Shown here in pieces: positions 36,635 through 44,307 of a DNA stretch of 64,000 nt; within the stretch, counting starts at the first letter, position 1, and each line of letters begins with the position of its first letter. The position numbers and the translations under genes were made by a program. Origin of the DNA: Sedimentitalea arenosa (GTDB lineage Bacteria; Pseudomonadota; Alphaproteobacteria; Rhodobacterales; Rhodobacteraceae); assembly GCF_016428585.1 (NCBI RefSeq), contig NZ_JAELVR010000002.1, positions 308,545-372,544 of the forward strand, read 5' to 3'. The notes beneath the pieces were generated by a model. That model saw only the letters and a list, made by a program, of their open reading frames with translations. It was not told where the DNA came from and made no database searches.

Positions 36635-37941
36635 GCGGCCGCCTCGATGCCGCCTGCAAGCATCTCGCGCGCAAGGCTACTGAGGCCGTCAACGCGCAAC
36701 CGAACATTGAGCCCGTCCGTGCCTATATCGACGCGCTCGATCAGCAGAGCCATTATACGCGTCTGCTCGGCAGGGAACAATTCGTCCCACAGCGGGTCGA
36801 ACTGCTGTAAGGCGGCGAGGGCGACGGCTTCGTTGATGTCGTCGGCATTGGCACGTGCCGCCTTCCATGTCCCGGCCACGATCTCGGGCTGGCGGAAGAC
36901 GGTGCGAAGCTGATCGATGACAGTCGCCTCGATCTCTCCCGCGGATACGCGGCCGATCGGACACGTACCGGCGCCGTGTTTCAGAACCGTCTGACTGACA
37001 TAGTACCGGTAGAGCCGGTCGCCCTTGCGGGTATGCGTTGGCGAGAACGCAGCGCCGTCGGGTCCGAACAGCAGCCCCTTCAGTAGCGCCGGTGTTTCAG
37101 CGCGGGTGCGAGCGGCGCGCTTGCGGGGGCTTTCGGTCAGGATGGCGTGGACTTTGTCCCAGATCGCGCGGTCGATGATGGCCTCGTGCTCGCCGGGGTA
37201 GCTTTCGCCCTTGTGGACCGCCTCGCCAATATAGGCGCGGTTGTTGAGCATGCGGTAGATAAACTTCTTGTCCATCGGGTTGCCCTTGGGGGTCAGTATG
37301 CTGTTGGCAGCGGTTTCGCGGGCCAGTTCGGTGCCAGATCCGGATTTGATAAACCGCTCGAATGCCCAACGGACATGGGCTGCGCGCTCCTCGTCGATGA
37401 TCAGTTTGCGACTTTCAACGCGATAACCGTAGGGCGGAACCCCGCCCATCCACATGCCCTTTTTGCGGCTGGCGGCGACCTTGTCGCGAATGCGCTCGGC
37501 CGTGACCTCGCGCTCGAACTGGGCGAAGGAGAGCAGGATGTTCAGCGTCAACCGCCCCATTGATGTGGTGGTATTGAACGACTGCGTGACCGAAACAAAG
37601 GTCACGTCATTGCGGTCGAATACCTCGACCAGCTTGGCAAAGTCGGCCAGCGAGCGGCTAAGGCGGTCGATTTTGTAGACGACGACCACGTCGACCAGCC
37701 CGTCCTCAATATCTGCCATAAGCTGCTGCAGTCCGGGACGGTCGAGCGTGCCGCCGGAGATGCCGCCATCGTCATACTGATCGCGAACCAGCACCCAGCC
37801 CTCAGACCGCTGGCTGGCGATATAGGATTCACACGCTTCCCGTTGAGCGTGAAGGCTGTTGAATTCCTGCTCGAGCCCTTCCTCTGAGGATTTGCGGGTG
37901 TAGATCGCACACCGCAGTTTTCGGATGATTTGCTTGGTCAT
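36631..37941 (-). CDS. Large serine recombinase (third family member)
   Basis: 436 residues: catalytic YTRKSSEEGLEQEFNSLHAQ (catalytic Ser about 18), VVVVYKIDRLSRSLADFAKL and SFAQFEREVTAERIRDKVAA, then recombinase and zinc-ribbon-like domains (about 160-420). It ends before the helical tail found in the 557-residue relatives. ATG 37941 has GGAGG upstream and overlaps the DUF2924 stop. It is the presumed integrase of the element spanning about 36.2-41.3 kb. Confidence 0.9.
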   Translation of the reverse strand: MTKQIIRKLRCAIYTRKSSEEGLEQEFNSLHAQREACESYIASQRSEGWVLVRDQYDDGGISGGTLDRPGLQQLMADIEDGLVDVVVVYKIDRLSRSLADFAKLVEVFDRNDVTFVSVTQSFNTTTSMGRLTLNILLSFAQFEREVTAERIRDKVAASRKKGMWMGGVPPYGYRVESRKLIIDEERAAHVRWAFERFIKSGSGTELARETAANSILTPKGNPMDKKFIYRMLNNRAYIGEAVHKGESYPGEHEAIIDRAIWDKVHAILTESPRKRAARTRAETPALLKGLLFGPDGAAFSPTHTRKGDRLYRYYVSQTVLKHGAGTCPIGRVSAGEIEATVIDQLRTVFRQPEIVAGTWKAARANADDINEAVALAALQQFDPLWDELFPAEQTRIMALLIERVDIGTDGLNVRLRVDGLSSLAREMLAGGIEAAA

Positions 37942-38384
37942 GCGCGCCTCCGATGGTTCTTGAGCCCGAAGAAAACCCAACCGTTCCATCGCGTGCCGGT
38001 GATGGCGCGGGCGATGGCAGAGAGCGATTTGTAGGGCCGACCCTGCCAGTCGAATCCGTCGGTCGTGACGGTTACGAGGTGCTCAACACCTTGCCATTCA
38101 CGGATCAGCCGCGTGCCGACGATGGGCATTTGGTCGGCGCGGACGCGGCTCTTTTTCCGGTCACCGCCGTCCAGCTGTTCTCCAAGGGCTTCCAACCTTT
38201 TCACGGTCTCCGGCTTCAGCCCGCCATAGGCCAGTTCCTGGATGCGGTACGCCAGTCGGCTCTCCAGGTAGCGGCGGTTGAACGGCGGTGGCTCGCTGTC
38301 GAACAACTCGCGCCACTGAGCCTTCAGCTGCCGTGTTGGGGTAGATTTCAACGCAGCCAAGCGGGCAGGGATCGTGTCGGTCAT
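37938..38384 (-). CDS. DUF2924 protein of the primase element
   Basis: 148 residues with the DUF2924 pattern: QLKAQWRELFDSEPPPFNRR, YRIQELAYGGL, LIREWQGVEHLVTVTTDGFD and SLSAIARAITGTRWNGWVFF. It is clearly homologous to the DUF2924 proteins at 19334 and 62812, but much diverged. AGGAG precedes the ATG, and the stop overlaps the recombinase start. Confidence 0.88.
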   Translation of the reverse strand: MTDTIPARLAALKSTPTRQLKAQWRELFDSEPPPFNRRYLESRLAYRIQELAYGGLKPETVKRLEALGEQLDGGDRKKSRVRADQMPIVGTRLIREWQGVEHLVTVTTDGFDWQGRPYKSLSAIARAITGTRWNGWVFFGLKNHRRRA

Positions 38385-38584
38385 GCGGTTCTCCTAGTTT
38401 CGATGGTTGCATGACCGCTCTGGTCGGGTGAGTTGTGAAGCGGAAATTCTCCATCTTCAGCAGATAGTTTCAGGTCGTCCTTCAACTTCAACCGTACGAG
38501 CCCGAGCGCCAGCAGGCGACAGAGTTCGGCGCGGCGTTCGAGCGGTGTCATCCGGTTGGGCGACAGGGCGTTTGGGAGTTTCAT
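38381..38584 (-). CDS. Small conserved element protein (67 aa)
   Basis: Reads MKLPNALSPNRMTPLERRAE followed by LCRLLALGLVRLKLKDD. I recognise this short pattern as a gene often found just before DUF2924-recombinase pairs; its function is unknown. The start overlaps the primase stop and its stop overlaps the DUF2924 start, so it belongs to the coupled operon. Confidence 0.75.
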   Translation of the reverse strand: MKLPNALSPNRMTPLERRAELCRLLALGLVRLKLKDDLKLSAEDGEFPLHNSPDQSGHATIETRRTA

Positions 38585-40908
38585 TCTGGACTCCCCATTG
38601 ACGGGGATGCCAAACGCAGGCCGCGCCACCCCCGAGACCGCGCAACGGTGGCGGCTACAAACCCGCGGGCCTTCAAGGCCGCGCCAAGCTGTTTCGAGGT
38701 GCCGCCAGCAATACCGTTGCTGTCCGCCCACGAGCGCCAGGATTGAAACAAGTCGGATGACCGGGCTTGCAAGTCGGGACCGATTTGGCACCGTTCGGAG
38801 ATCCATTGCCCGACAAGGTCTTCGGCCGCAAAATAGTCTTCAGCGGCAACGTGCACCCGCTCTGGTGCGGCCAGTCCGTGTTTCAGCCATTCCGCGCAGC
38901 CTTCCAGCATCCACGACAATATACCTGCGCGTTCAGTTGCCAATTTATGCGCCAGGCTTCGGTCCCGGCGCTTCGGAGGGATCGTCACGGTGAAGGGCAC
39001 GACGTGCAATCTGCGACGCATGGCTTCACCCACGGACTCGAGAGACGGACAATGGTTGCCTGCGACCAGTAACTTGAACTGTGGAGTGAACTCGAAATGA
39101 TCCCGACGCATGAAGTTGGCCCTGATCTTCTCTCCGCCAGTGACCGACTTGATGCGCGCTTCATTCCAACTTCGCTTTGCTTCCGTTTCCGGAACGAGAA
39201 CGAGACGAGCTGCTCTCAGACCGGCCAACTCGGTGAGGTGACGGTCGCTATGCGACGCCATGAAAGTATCGATGGTCGCTGTGGCAGCATAGTTGCCCAT
39301 CACCGAGGCCAGCGTTTGAAGGAAAACCGACTTACCATTGGCGCCTGAGCCGTGGAGGAACGCAAAGACCTGCTCCGACGTTTCGCCCGTGAGACAATAC
39401 CCAGCGAGACGCTGCAGATAACACTGCAGATCGACGTCTCCATCGGTGATTTCTTGCAAGAATTTCAGCCAGACCGGACATCCGGCACCGGTAGTGCAGC
39501 TGGTTATCTGGCTGAGCAGCAATTTCCGATCATGCTCAAAGCTTTCACCTGTCTGCAGATTGATCACGCCACCAGGAGTGTTGAGCAACATAGGGTGCGC
39601 ATCCCATTGCTGTGGCGCGGTAGAAATTGCGGGATCGGCTGAGCAGATCTTTTCGACAGCCAGGATGGTTTTCTGGCTGGCCAGCCGACGCGCCAGTTGG
39701 GCCGAACCGGCGTTCGCCGCCGCAGTACGGCACACCTGGCGGATGTCTTCGCCGATTGCCCGCGTTTCATTCTGAGCCCAATGGGTTCCGGTCCATTTAA
39801 ACCATGTGCCAAAGGCCGGAACGTGTCGCCAGTCATTGACATGACGACCCACGAACAGCGTGGCTATCTCATCTTCACTGTGCTCGGGTGCAGCAAGACT
39901 GGCGGGTGTGCTCGGTTTATCGAGCGCACCTTTCTCTGCAATATCCTTTGTCAGCAGTGCTTTGAATTCGCGTTGCAGCCTGTATTCTTCCCAAGGAGGA
40001 ACGATGCAGGCCTGATTGTATCCCTGAACCGCTTCCCATGCATCTTCCACCGTGCAGTCGCCGCGCCGCACATTCCGCACCCAATGGCCAATGACCCGGG
40101 ATAAAGCCGAGAAGCGGGTAATTCCGTCCTTGCCGCCTTGTTGGACGAGTTGCGTTGCGAGTTGTCTTGCCGTCGGCCCATTGTTGCTGTTCTCAAATGT
40201 GCCCGCTTTAATACTGAACCGTTTCTCCGTTTTCGGCATCGCAGGCATTGCCGAAACATGCTGAAGGAGATCATTGAGTTCATACTCATGTTCGGTCTGC
40301 GCGAGGATGCGCGTGGCAGCTTGGATGCCATTTTTGCCATGAACGGTTCCCGCCACACGGATCGGCTGGTGTAGACTATCGAAAGAGGCGTCGGCGCCGG
40401 TTTTCGCAGCAATCTGGCGTCGTATTTCGACAACCGTCTTCAGATCGTCACCTTCCGCCGGCTCGGTCAGCCGCCAATAAATATGCAGCTTGTCGTGGCC
40501 GGCTTCTGTGCGCCCGCCCGATACAACGGTCATCGAAGCCGGACCGATATGCTGCAGAAGCCACTCCCTTTGGCCCCGAATGTCCCCTTGGTCGAGGTCG
40601 GCTAGGATGACGCTGGTCTGGACTATGTCTTCGGAGCGCGCAGAGCCTGTGGTCCGGACGGTTCCCGGAACAACATAGACAGCCCTTTGGCTGGCAGCTG
40701 CACGGTCAGCGATTGCGACGATCTGAGCAGTGACCTCGTCGACAGAGTAGAAGGGGAGCCATGGCTTCTGGGGCGGCGTCCCCTTTTCTGCGAATATCCG
40801 TACAGGAACCAGACCGTCGAGATACCCGAAAAGGATTTCGCAGAAGCGACGGATGGCATTGCAGTCGATCGGTGTTTTCTCGGAGGGCATGGGGGGATGC
40901 GAATTCAT
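38581..40908 (-). CDS. P4-type phage/plasmid primase-helicase
   Basis: 775 residues. The N-terminal third carries a primase-like domain (SVILADLDQGDIRGQREWLL, DKLHIYWRLTEPAEGDDL, LHQPIRVAGTVHGK). The C-terminal half is D5/P4-type helicase: FLHGSGANGKSVFLQTLASV as Walker A (near residue 530), then ARLVLVPETEAKRSWNEARI and QFKLLVAGNHCPSLESVGEA. Such proteins start replication of satellites and integrative elements. ATG 40908 overlaps the AlpA-like stop. With the iteron-like array upstream it forms a plausible replication module. Confidence 0.9.
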   Translation of the reverse strand: MNSHPPMPSEKTPIDCNAIRRFCEILFGYLDGLVPVRIFAEKGTPPQKPWLPFYSVDEVTAQIVAIADRAAASQRAVYVVPGTVRTTGSARSEDIVQTSVILADLDQGDIRGQREWLLQHIGPASMTVVSGGRTEAGHDKLHIYWRLTEPAEGDDLKTVVEIRRQIAAKTGADASFDSLHQPIRVAGTVHGKNGIQAATRILAQTEHEYELNDLLQHVSAMPAMPKTEKRFSIKAGTFENSNNGPTARQLATQLVQQGGKDGITRFSALSRVIGHWVRNVRRGDCTVEDAWEAVQGYNQACIVPPWEEYRLQREFKALLTKDIAEKGALDKPSTPASLAAPEHSEDEIATLFVGRHVNDWRHVPAFGTWFKWTGTHWAQNETRAIGEDIRQVCRTAAANAGSAQLARRLASQKTILAVEKICSADPAISTAPQQWDAHPMLLNTPGGVINLQTGESFEHDRKLLLSQITSCTTGAGCPVWLKFLQEITDGDVDLQCYLQRLAGYCLTGETSEQVFAFLHGSGANGKSVFLQTLASVMGNYAATATIDTFMASHSDRHLTELAGLRAARLVLVPETEAKRSWNEARIKSVTGGEKIRANFMRRDHFEFTPQFKLLVAGNHCPSLESVGEAMRRRLHVVPFTVTIPPKRRDRSLAHKLATERAGILSWMLEGCAEWLKHGLAAPERVHVAAEDYFAAEDLVGQWISERCQIGPDLQARSSDLFQSWRSWADSNGIAGGTSKQLGAALKARGFVAATVARSRGWRGLRLASPSMGSPE

Positions 40909-41129
40909 TTCTTCGTCCCCCCAAGTGACTGGCGCCTCTCGAAGTTGAGGATGTCCGCCATGCGATACCGGATCGTTCCGCCGATCAGGATGTAGGCAGG
41001 ACCAAACCCTTCGGTGCGCCAGCGCTGCAGGGTGCGTCTGGACACCTTCCAACGCCATGCCAGTTCTCGCTCGCGCAGCGTGACTGCATTTCTCGCTTGC
41101 GTGTCTGCTTCACTCTGTTCCCGTGCCAC
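40905..41129 (-). CDS. AlpA/excisionase-like HTH protein
   Basis: 74 residues with ELAWRWKVSRRTLQRWRTEG followed by FGPAYILIGGTIRYRMADIL, the MerR-like winged helix of AlpA/Xis proteins. It is the first gene of the minus-strand element operon, just downstream of the GGCGTGACA repeats, and probably regulates the operon or directs excision. Confidence 0.85.
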   Translation of the reverse strand: MAREQSEADTQARNAVTLRERELAWRWKVSRRTLQRWRTEGFGPAYILIGGTIRYRMADILNFERRQSLGGTKK

Positions 41130-41197
41130 TGCGACCTCACATGCAAGTTGAATTTCCCTGCATTCTATCAGTCACTTGGCGTCTTCTGGCTTGGCGT

Positions 41198-41301
41198 GGC
41201 GTGACATGTCCGGCCGGTGGCGTGACACGCCACGGGCACTTCAAGGATGAAATGGCGGTGTCAATCCCCAAAGGCGTGACAAGAACGGCCCAGGCGTGAC
41301 A
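41198..41301. repeat. Iteron-like GGCGTGACA repeats with palindrome
   Basis: GGCGTGACA occurs at 41198, 41219, 41273 and 41293, in two pairs spaced 21 and 20 bases. The second copy lies in a perfect dyad GTGGCGTG-A-CACGCCAC (41217-41233). The array lies in the 192-base gap between the AlpA-primase operon and the QueC-like gene. Such arrays act as replication origins or operators. Confidence 0.7.
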
Positions 41302-41321
41302 AGTCCAACCTGGGTGGGCGG

Positions 41322-43190
41322 TCAGGAGAGGTCTTCGGGAAGAATCACCTTGATGAGGGGATCAAGGCGGTATCCGGAAGCTTGACGTGATTGGACCAGC
41401 AAAGGGTTGGAGGGCCGCCTGCCATGCAACTCCTCGTAAGCAGCTGCCAGTGCTTTTCGGCATCTGCTCACGGCCTTTCGTATGTTGTCCTTGGATGCGC
41501 CATCCAGGCCCGGAATCCTGGCGGGAAGCACATAGACATAATCCTCCGGCCCCAGTGCCATCTGTTTATCCGTGTCGAACTGCTCCTTCAGGCCATGTGC
41601 CACTTTCGCCGAGGTCCCTGTGACGCGCGTGAGCCCGCGCACGGCGACTATAGGGAGCGCATCTTCCATCCAGAAGGCGACGTGCAAGGGGTCATCCGGC
41701 GAGATAACGATGTCCTTTGGATCGGAGGCTACGTCCGCAAATTTCGCATCCATGTTCGTCCGCGGATCGACAGGCAGTTGGTGCTCGGAACCGTGTCCGA
41801 TATGGAGGCGCACAAGGGACTTGGCCGGGAGCTCGCCGTTGGCCAGCTTTCGCGCGTTATTCCGGATGGCGGTTTCGAGAACGCCGCGGACAACGCCCGC
41901 CTGACGGTGGTGCATCTCCAGCGTATTCTCGAGCGTGGTCTGTTTCCTTGCGCCAGGGTGACCGTCGAGGATGCGTGTCACTTCCAGTCCCATCTCGTTC
42001 ATCAGCGTTTGAATATCGAGATCCTCGAAGCGCATCATGGCACGTGTCCACTCGACGGCAATCGTCTGCGATTGATGCTGCGCCCGGTCTCCAAGCAGCA
42101 CGTCCGTATGGTAGATTTCTTCCGGGTCATACTGACCGAGGCCCGCAGAGAGAATAGCGAAGCGTCGATCAAGGCACTGGGAGCACGCGCCACAGTGCGT
42201 GCGAAGGGTATCCTGGTCGCGCACGCTCGTGCAGCTGACTGCGCGGGCGATCTGCGGAGAAGCACCGTGTTGGCTGATGCGCTGTACGACCTCGGTCTTG
42301 GTCAGCCATTGATACCTGTTCACGATTTCGGGCGCGGAGCCGTCCAGGTGCTTCAGGAGCTCATTCATGCGCGTCAGTGACAGCGGATGGGTTGTCCTGG
42401 TCGCCATTGTTCCGACGATCTGTGGGCTGAGCGGGAGATTGTGACTGACGATGCCGTTCTCGAAAAAGCTGATGCGCTGCGCGCCGAAGGCTTGAGCGAC
42501 GACGAAGCCGAGTGCGGCAAACAGAAAAGAGCGCGATCTCTGGTTCGTATCGCGGGCTTCCTGACCTTTGCGCCGGGCAAGTATGTTGAGATGCGCCACG
42601 CGGCCCGGGTAGCGCTGTGCGAGAAAGTCGCCCAACTCGACCTGTCGCGGAATGACTTTCTGGGCCGAACGGTGCGAGACGAGAACAACGTTGGTTTTTG
42701 TCGTGGCGAGCACTTCCAGCGCGCCGGCAAAAGAGTCGAGCCCGCCAGAAAACAGAATGACTTCCTGTGCGTCGAATGGTGGCTTGTCGGCGTAGAGGGC
42801 CAGATACTCTTCAAGAGCCTTTGGCTCCCCGGATTGCCTGAACTCGAAGCGGAAACTGTCTTCGGTCAGGAACTCGACAAGGTTTCGCAAGGCGAGTGCA
42901 ACTTCCCTTTGCGACCAGAAAGCCGGAACCCTTACGGGTATCTCTAACCGAAAGCGACGTCGCCACTTGTCGCCCATGTCCTGACGTGTCTCGCCACCGC
43001 GTCGCACACTGCCGTCTGCCGCGAATACAGCTGCAGCGATTTCAAGAAGATCAAGAAGGAGAGGGTCGGTCGCGCGCATGACTGCGTGCTCGATGGCGTC
43101 GGAGCGAAGGGTGAAGTTCGGATCATCTCCATTGACCCGAACTTGAAGCGGCGTCTTCCAGCCTTCGACATGGACCGTGACGTCAGGCAT
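41322..43190 (-). CDS. QueC-like PP-loop ATPase with C-terminal winged-helix-like domain
   Basis: 622 residues. Residues 1-140 match nothing I know. The PP-loop VILFSGGLDSFAGALEV (SGGLDS at 148-153) begins a QueC-like domain that ends with a zinc site: C320, then HCGACSQCLDRR at 332-343. QueC makes preQ0 from carboxydeazaguanine; longer QueC-like proteins occur in anti-phage systems (Qat, type IV CBASS). The last 56 residues, KDNIRKAVSRCRKAL…RQASGYRLDPL, look like an OmpR-type winged helix. The start overlaps the partner gene stop by 8 bases. No other queuosine genes are present. Confidence 0.8.
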   Translation of the reverse strand: MPDVTVHVEGWKTPLQVRVNGDDPNFTLRSDAIEHAVMRATDPLLLDLLEIAAAVFAADGSVRRGGETRQDMGDKWRRRFRLEIPVRVPAFWSQREVALALRNLVEFLTEDSFRFEFRQSGEPKALEEYLALYADKPPFDAQEVILFSGGLDSFAGALEVLATTKTNVVLVSHRSAQKVIPRQVELGDFLAQRYPGRVAHLNILARRKGQEARDTNQRSRSFLFAALGFVVAQAFGAQRISFFENGIVSHNLPLSPQIVGTMATRTTHPLSLTRMNELLKHLDGSAPEIVNRYQWLTKTEVVQRISQHGASPQIARAVSCTSVRDQDTLRTHCGACSQCLDRRFAILSAGLGQYDPEEIYHTDVLLGDRAQHQSQTIAVEWTRAMMRFEDLDIQTLMNEMGLEVTRILDGHPGARKQTTLENTLEMHHRQAGVVRGVLETAIRNNARKLANGELPAKSLVRLHIGHGSEHQLPVDPRTNMDAKFADVASDPKDIVISPDDPLHVAFWMEDALPIVAVRGLTRVTGTSAKVAHGLKEQFDTDKQMALGPEDYVYVLPARIPGLDGASKDNIRKAVSRCRKALAAAYEELHGRRPSNPLLVQSRQASGYRLDPLIKVILPEDLS

Positions 43191-43971
43191 CGATCACGTA
43201 GTCGCGCTTGAGCTCGGAGACGATTTTCTTCAAGGCAACTGCGCCGAACTCGGCCGCTTCCCCTGATCCGAAGAAACCCTTCTTATGCAGTGTCTTGCCG
43301 TACCATCCCCCTGAAAATTCCTGGATGATACGCGTGATGTTCATGGTGTAGGATCGCATGTCGACATCGAAAGCATTGCGTGATGCCACATCCTCGAAGC
43401 GCAGTCCCGTTCCGACATGTGTCGCCAGCGTTCGATCCAACCAGTAGGATAGCGTCTCGGCCATCAATTCGCCAAAGAACTGCCGGCTGAGTTCCGATAT
43501 CCCCTTGGACCAAGAAAGCTGGCGGGTCCTGGCGCGCACGTCCTCGGGCGTCGCCTCGAACAGGCCGGGAAGGGCGCCACCGATCGCCCGTGACAGGGTG
43601 GAGATGAGTGCGCGCCCCGCGAGTTCCCCCATATCTGACGTATTGGAAGCGCCGGAACGAACCTCGTCGAGGCGCACTGTCGCAGCCGTCAGCAGGTCGA
43701 GAAGCTCCGGGTCTCCGGAAACTGGTATGTCCGCGTCTCGCAGGGCTTCGCCGAACTTTTCGTCCCGTGCAGCCAATGGAACACTCAGAAGAATGCGCAC
43801 GGCTTCGACAAAGACGGGATCTCGCGATGCACGCAGGAATTGTGTCTCCGCAGCTCGTATACCGGCAGTGGCAACAGAGGCTGTGGTGCCACCATCTTCG
43901 AGACGCGAAACGACTTCGCTCCAGCGTTTGGTACGCGGCAATACGCCCAACAGATTGTGTCCCAAGGACAC
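43183..43971 (-). CDS. Unknown partner of QueC-like protein
   Basis: 262 residues with the GTG start: mostly helical, with FGELMAETLSYWLDRTLATH and a conserved-looking end TRIIQEFSGGWYGKTLHKKG. No family is recognised. It overlaps the QueC-like gene by 8 bases, so the two are co-translated and likely function together. GGAGG lies only three bases before the GTG; a TTG three codons later has better spacing (9) and would give a protein starting Met-Gly. The substrate or target of the QueC-like enzyme is the natural hypothesis. Confidence 0.65.
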   Translation of the reverse strand: MSLGHNLLGVLPRTKRWSEVVSRLEDGGTTASVATAGIRAAETQFLRASRDPVFVEAVRILLSVPLAARDEKFGEALRDADIPVSGDPELLDLLTAATVRLDEVRSGASNTSDMGELAGRALISTLSRAIGGALPGLFEATPEDVRARTRQLSWSKGISELSRQFFGELMAETLSYWLDRTLATHVGTGLRFEDVASRNAFDVDMRSYTMNITRIIQEFSGGWYGKTLHKKGFFGSGEAAEFGAVALKKIVSELKRDYVIDA

Positions 43972-44043
43972 TTACCTCCGATTGAAACTGTCTTTCACGA
44001 ATTGAAGCCGAGAGTTCGTCGTCTGTCAAAGCTTCTGGAGCGG

Positions 44044-44127
44044 TGCAACAGATGCAACAGATGTTTCGGATTATTCTCACACGCGCGCGGGACAAAACAA
44101 ACGGAATCCCACGTTGCATCTGTTGCA
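44044..44127. promoter_or_regulatory. 15-bp inverted repeat upstream of QueC-like operon
   Basis: TGCAACAGATGCAAC (44044-44058) and its exact reverse complement (44113-44127) are 54 bases apart; a further GCAACAGAT overlaps the first arm. It lies 73-156 bases before the QueC-like operon in an otherwise gene-free gap (43972-44307), the likely promoter and operator region shared with the divergent methyltransferase gene. Confidence 0.55.
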
Positions 44128-44307
44128 AGGCGGTGTGCTGGCGCTAAGGCCGCACGATCTTGCGTTAGCATCTCGCGCACAACACCTCCGCATTTGTCGA
44201 CTCCTGTCTTAAAATGTCTATAACTGTCAGACTTATATGAATAATATCTCTCTGCTATACTGCCCGTGAAGTGCCATCAGCGGCGCGTTTATTGCGAGGT
44301 GGGGGTC

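Noticed and set aside
41322..43190. Plain queuosine biosynthesis QueC
   Set aside because: Length of 622 residues against about 230 for QueC, extra N- and C-terminal domains, a longer loop before the zinc motif and no other queuosine genes nearby.
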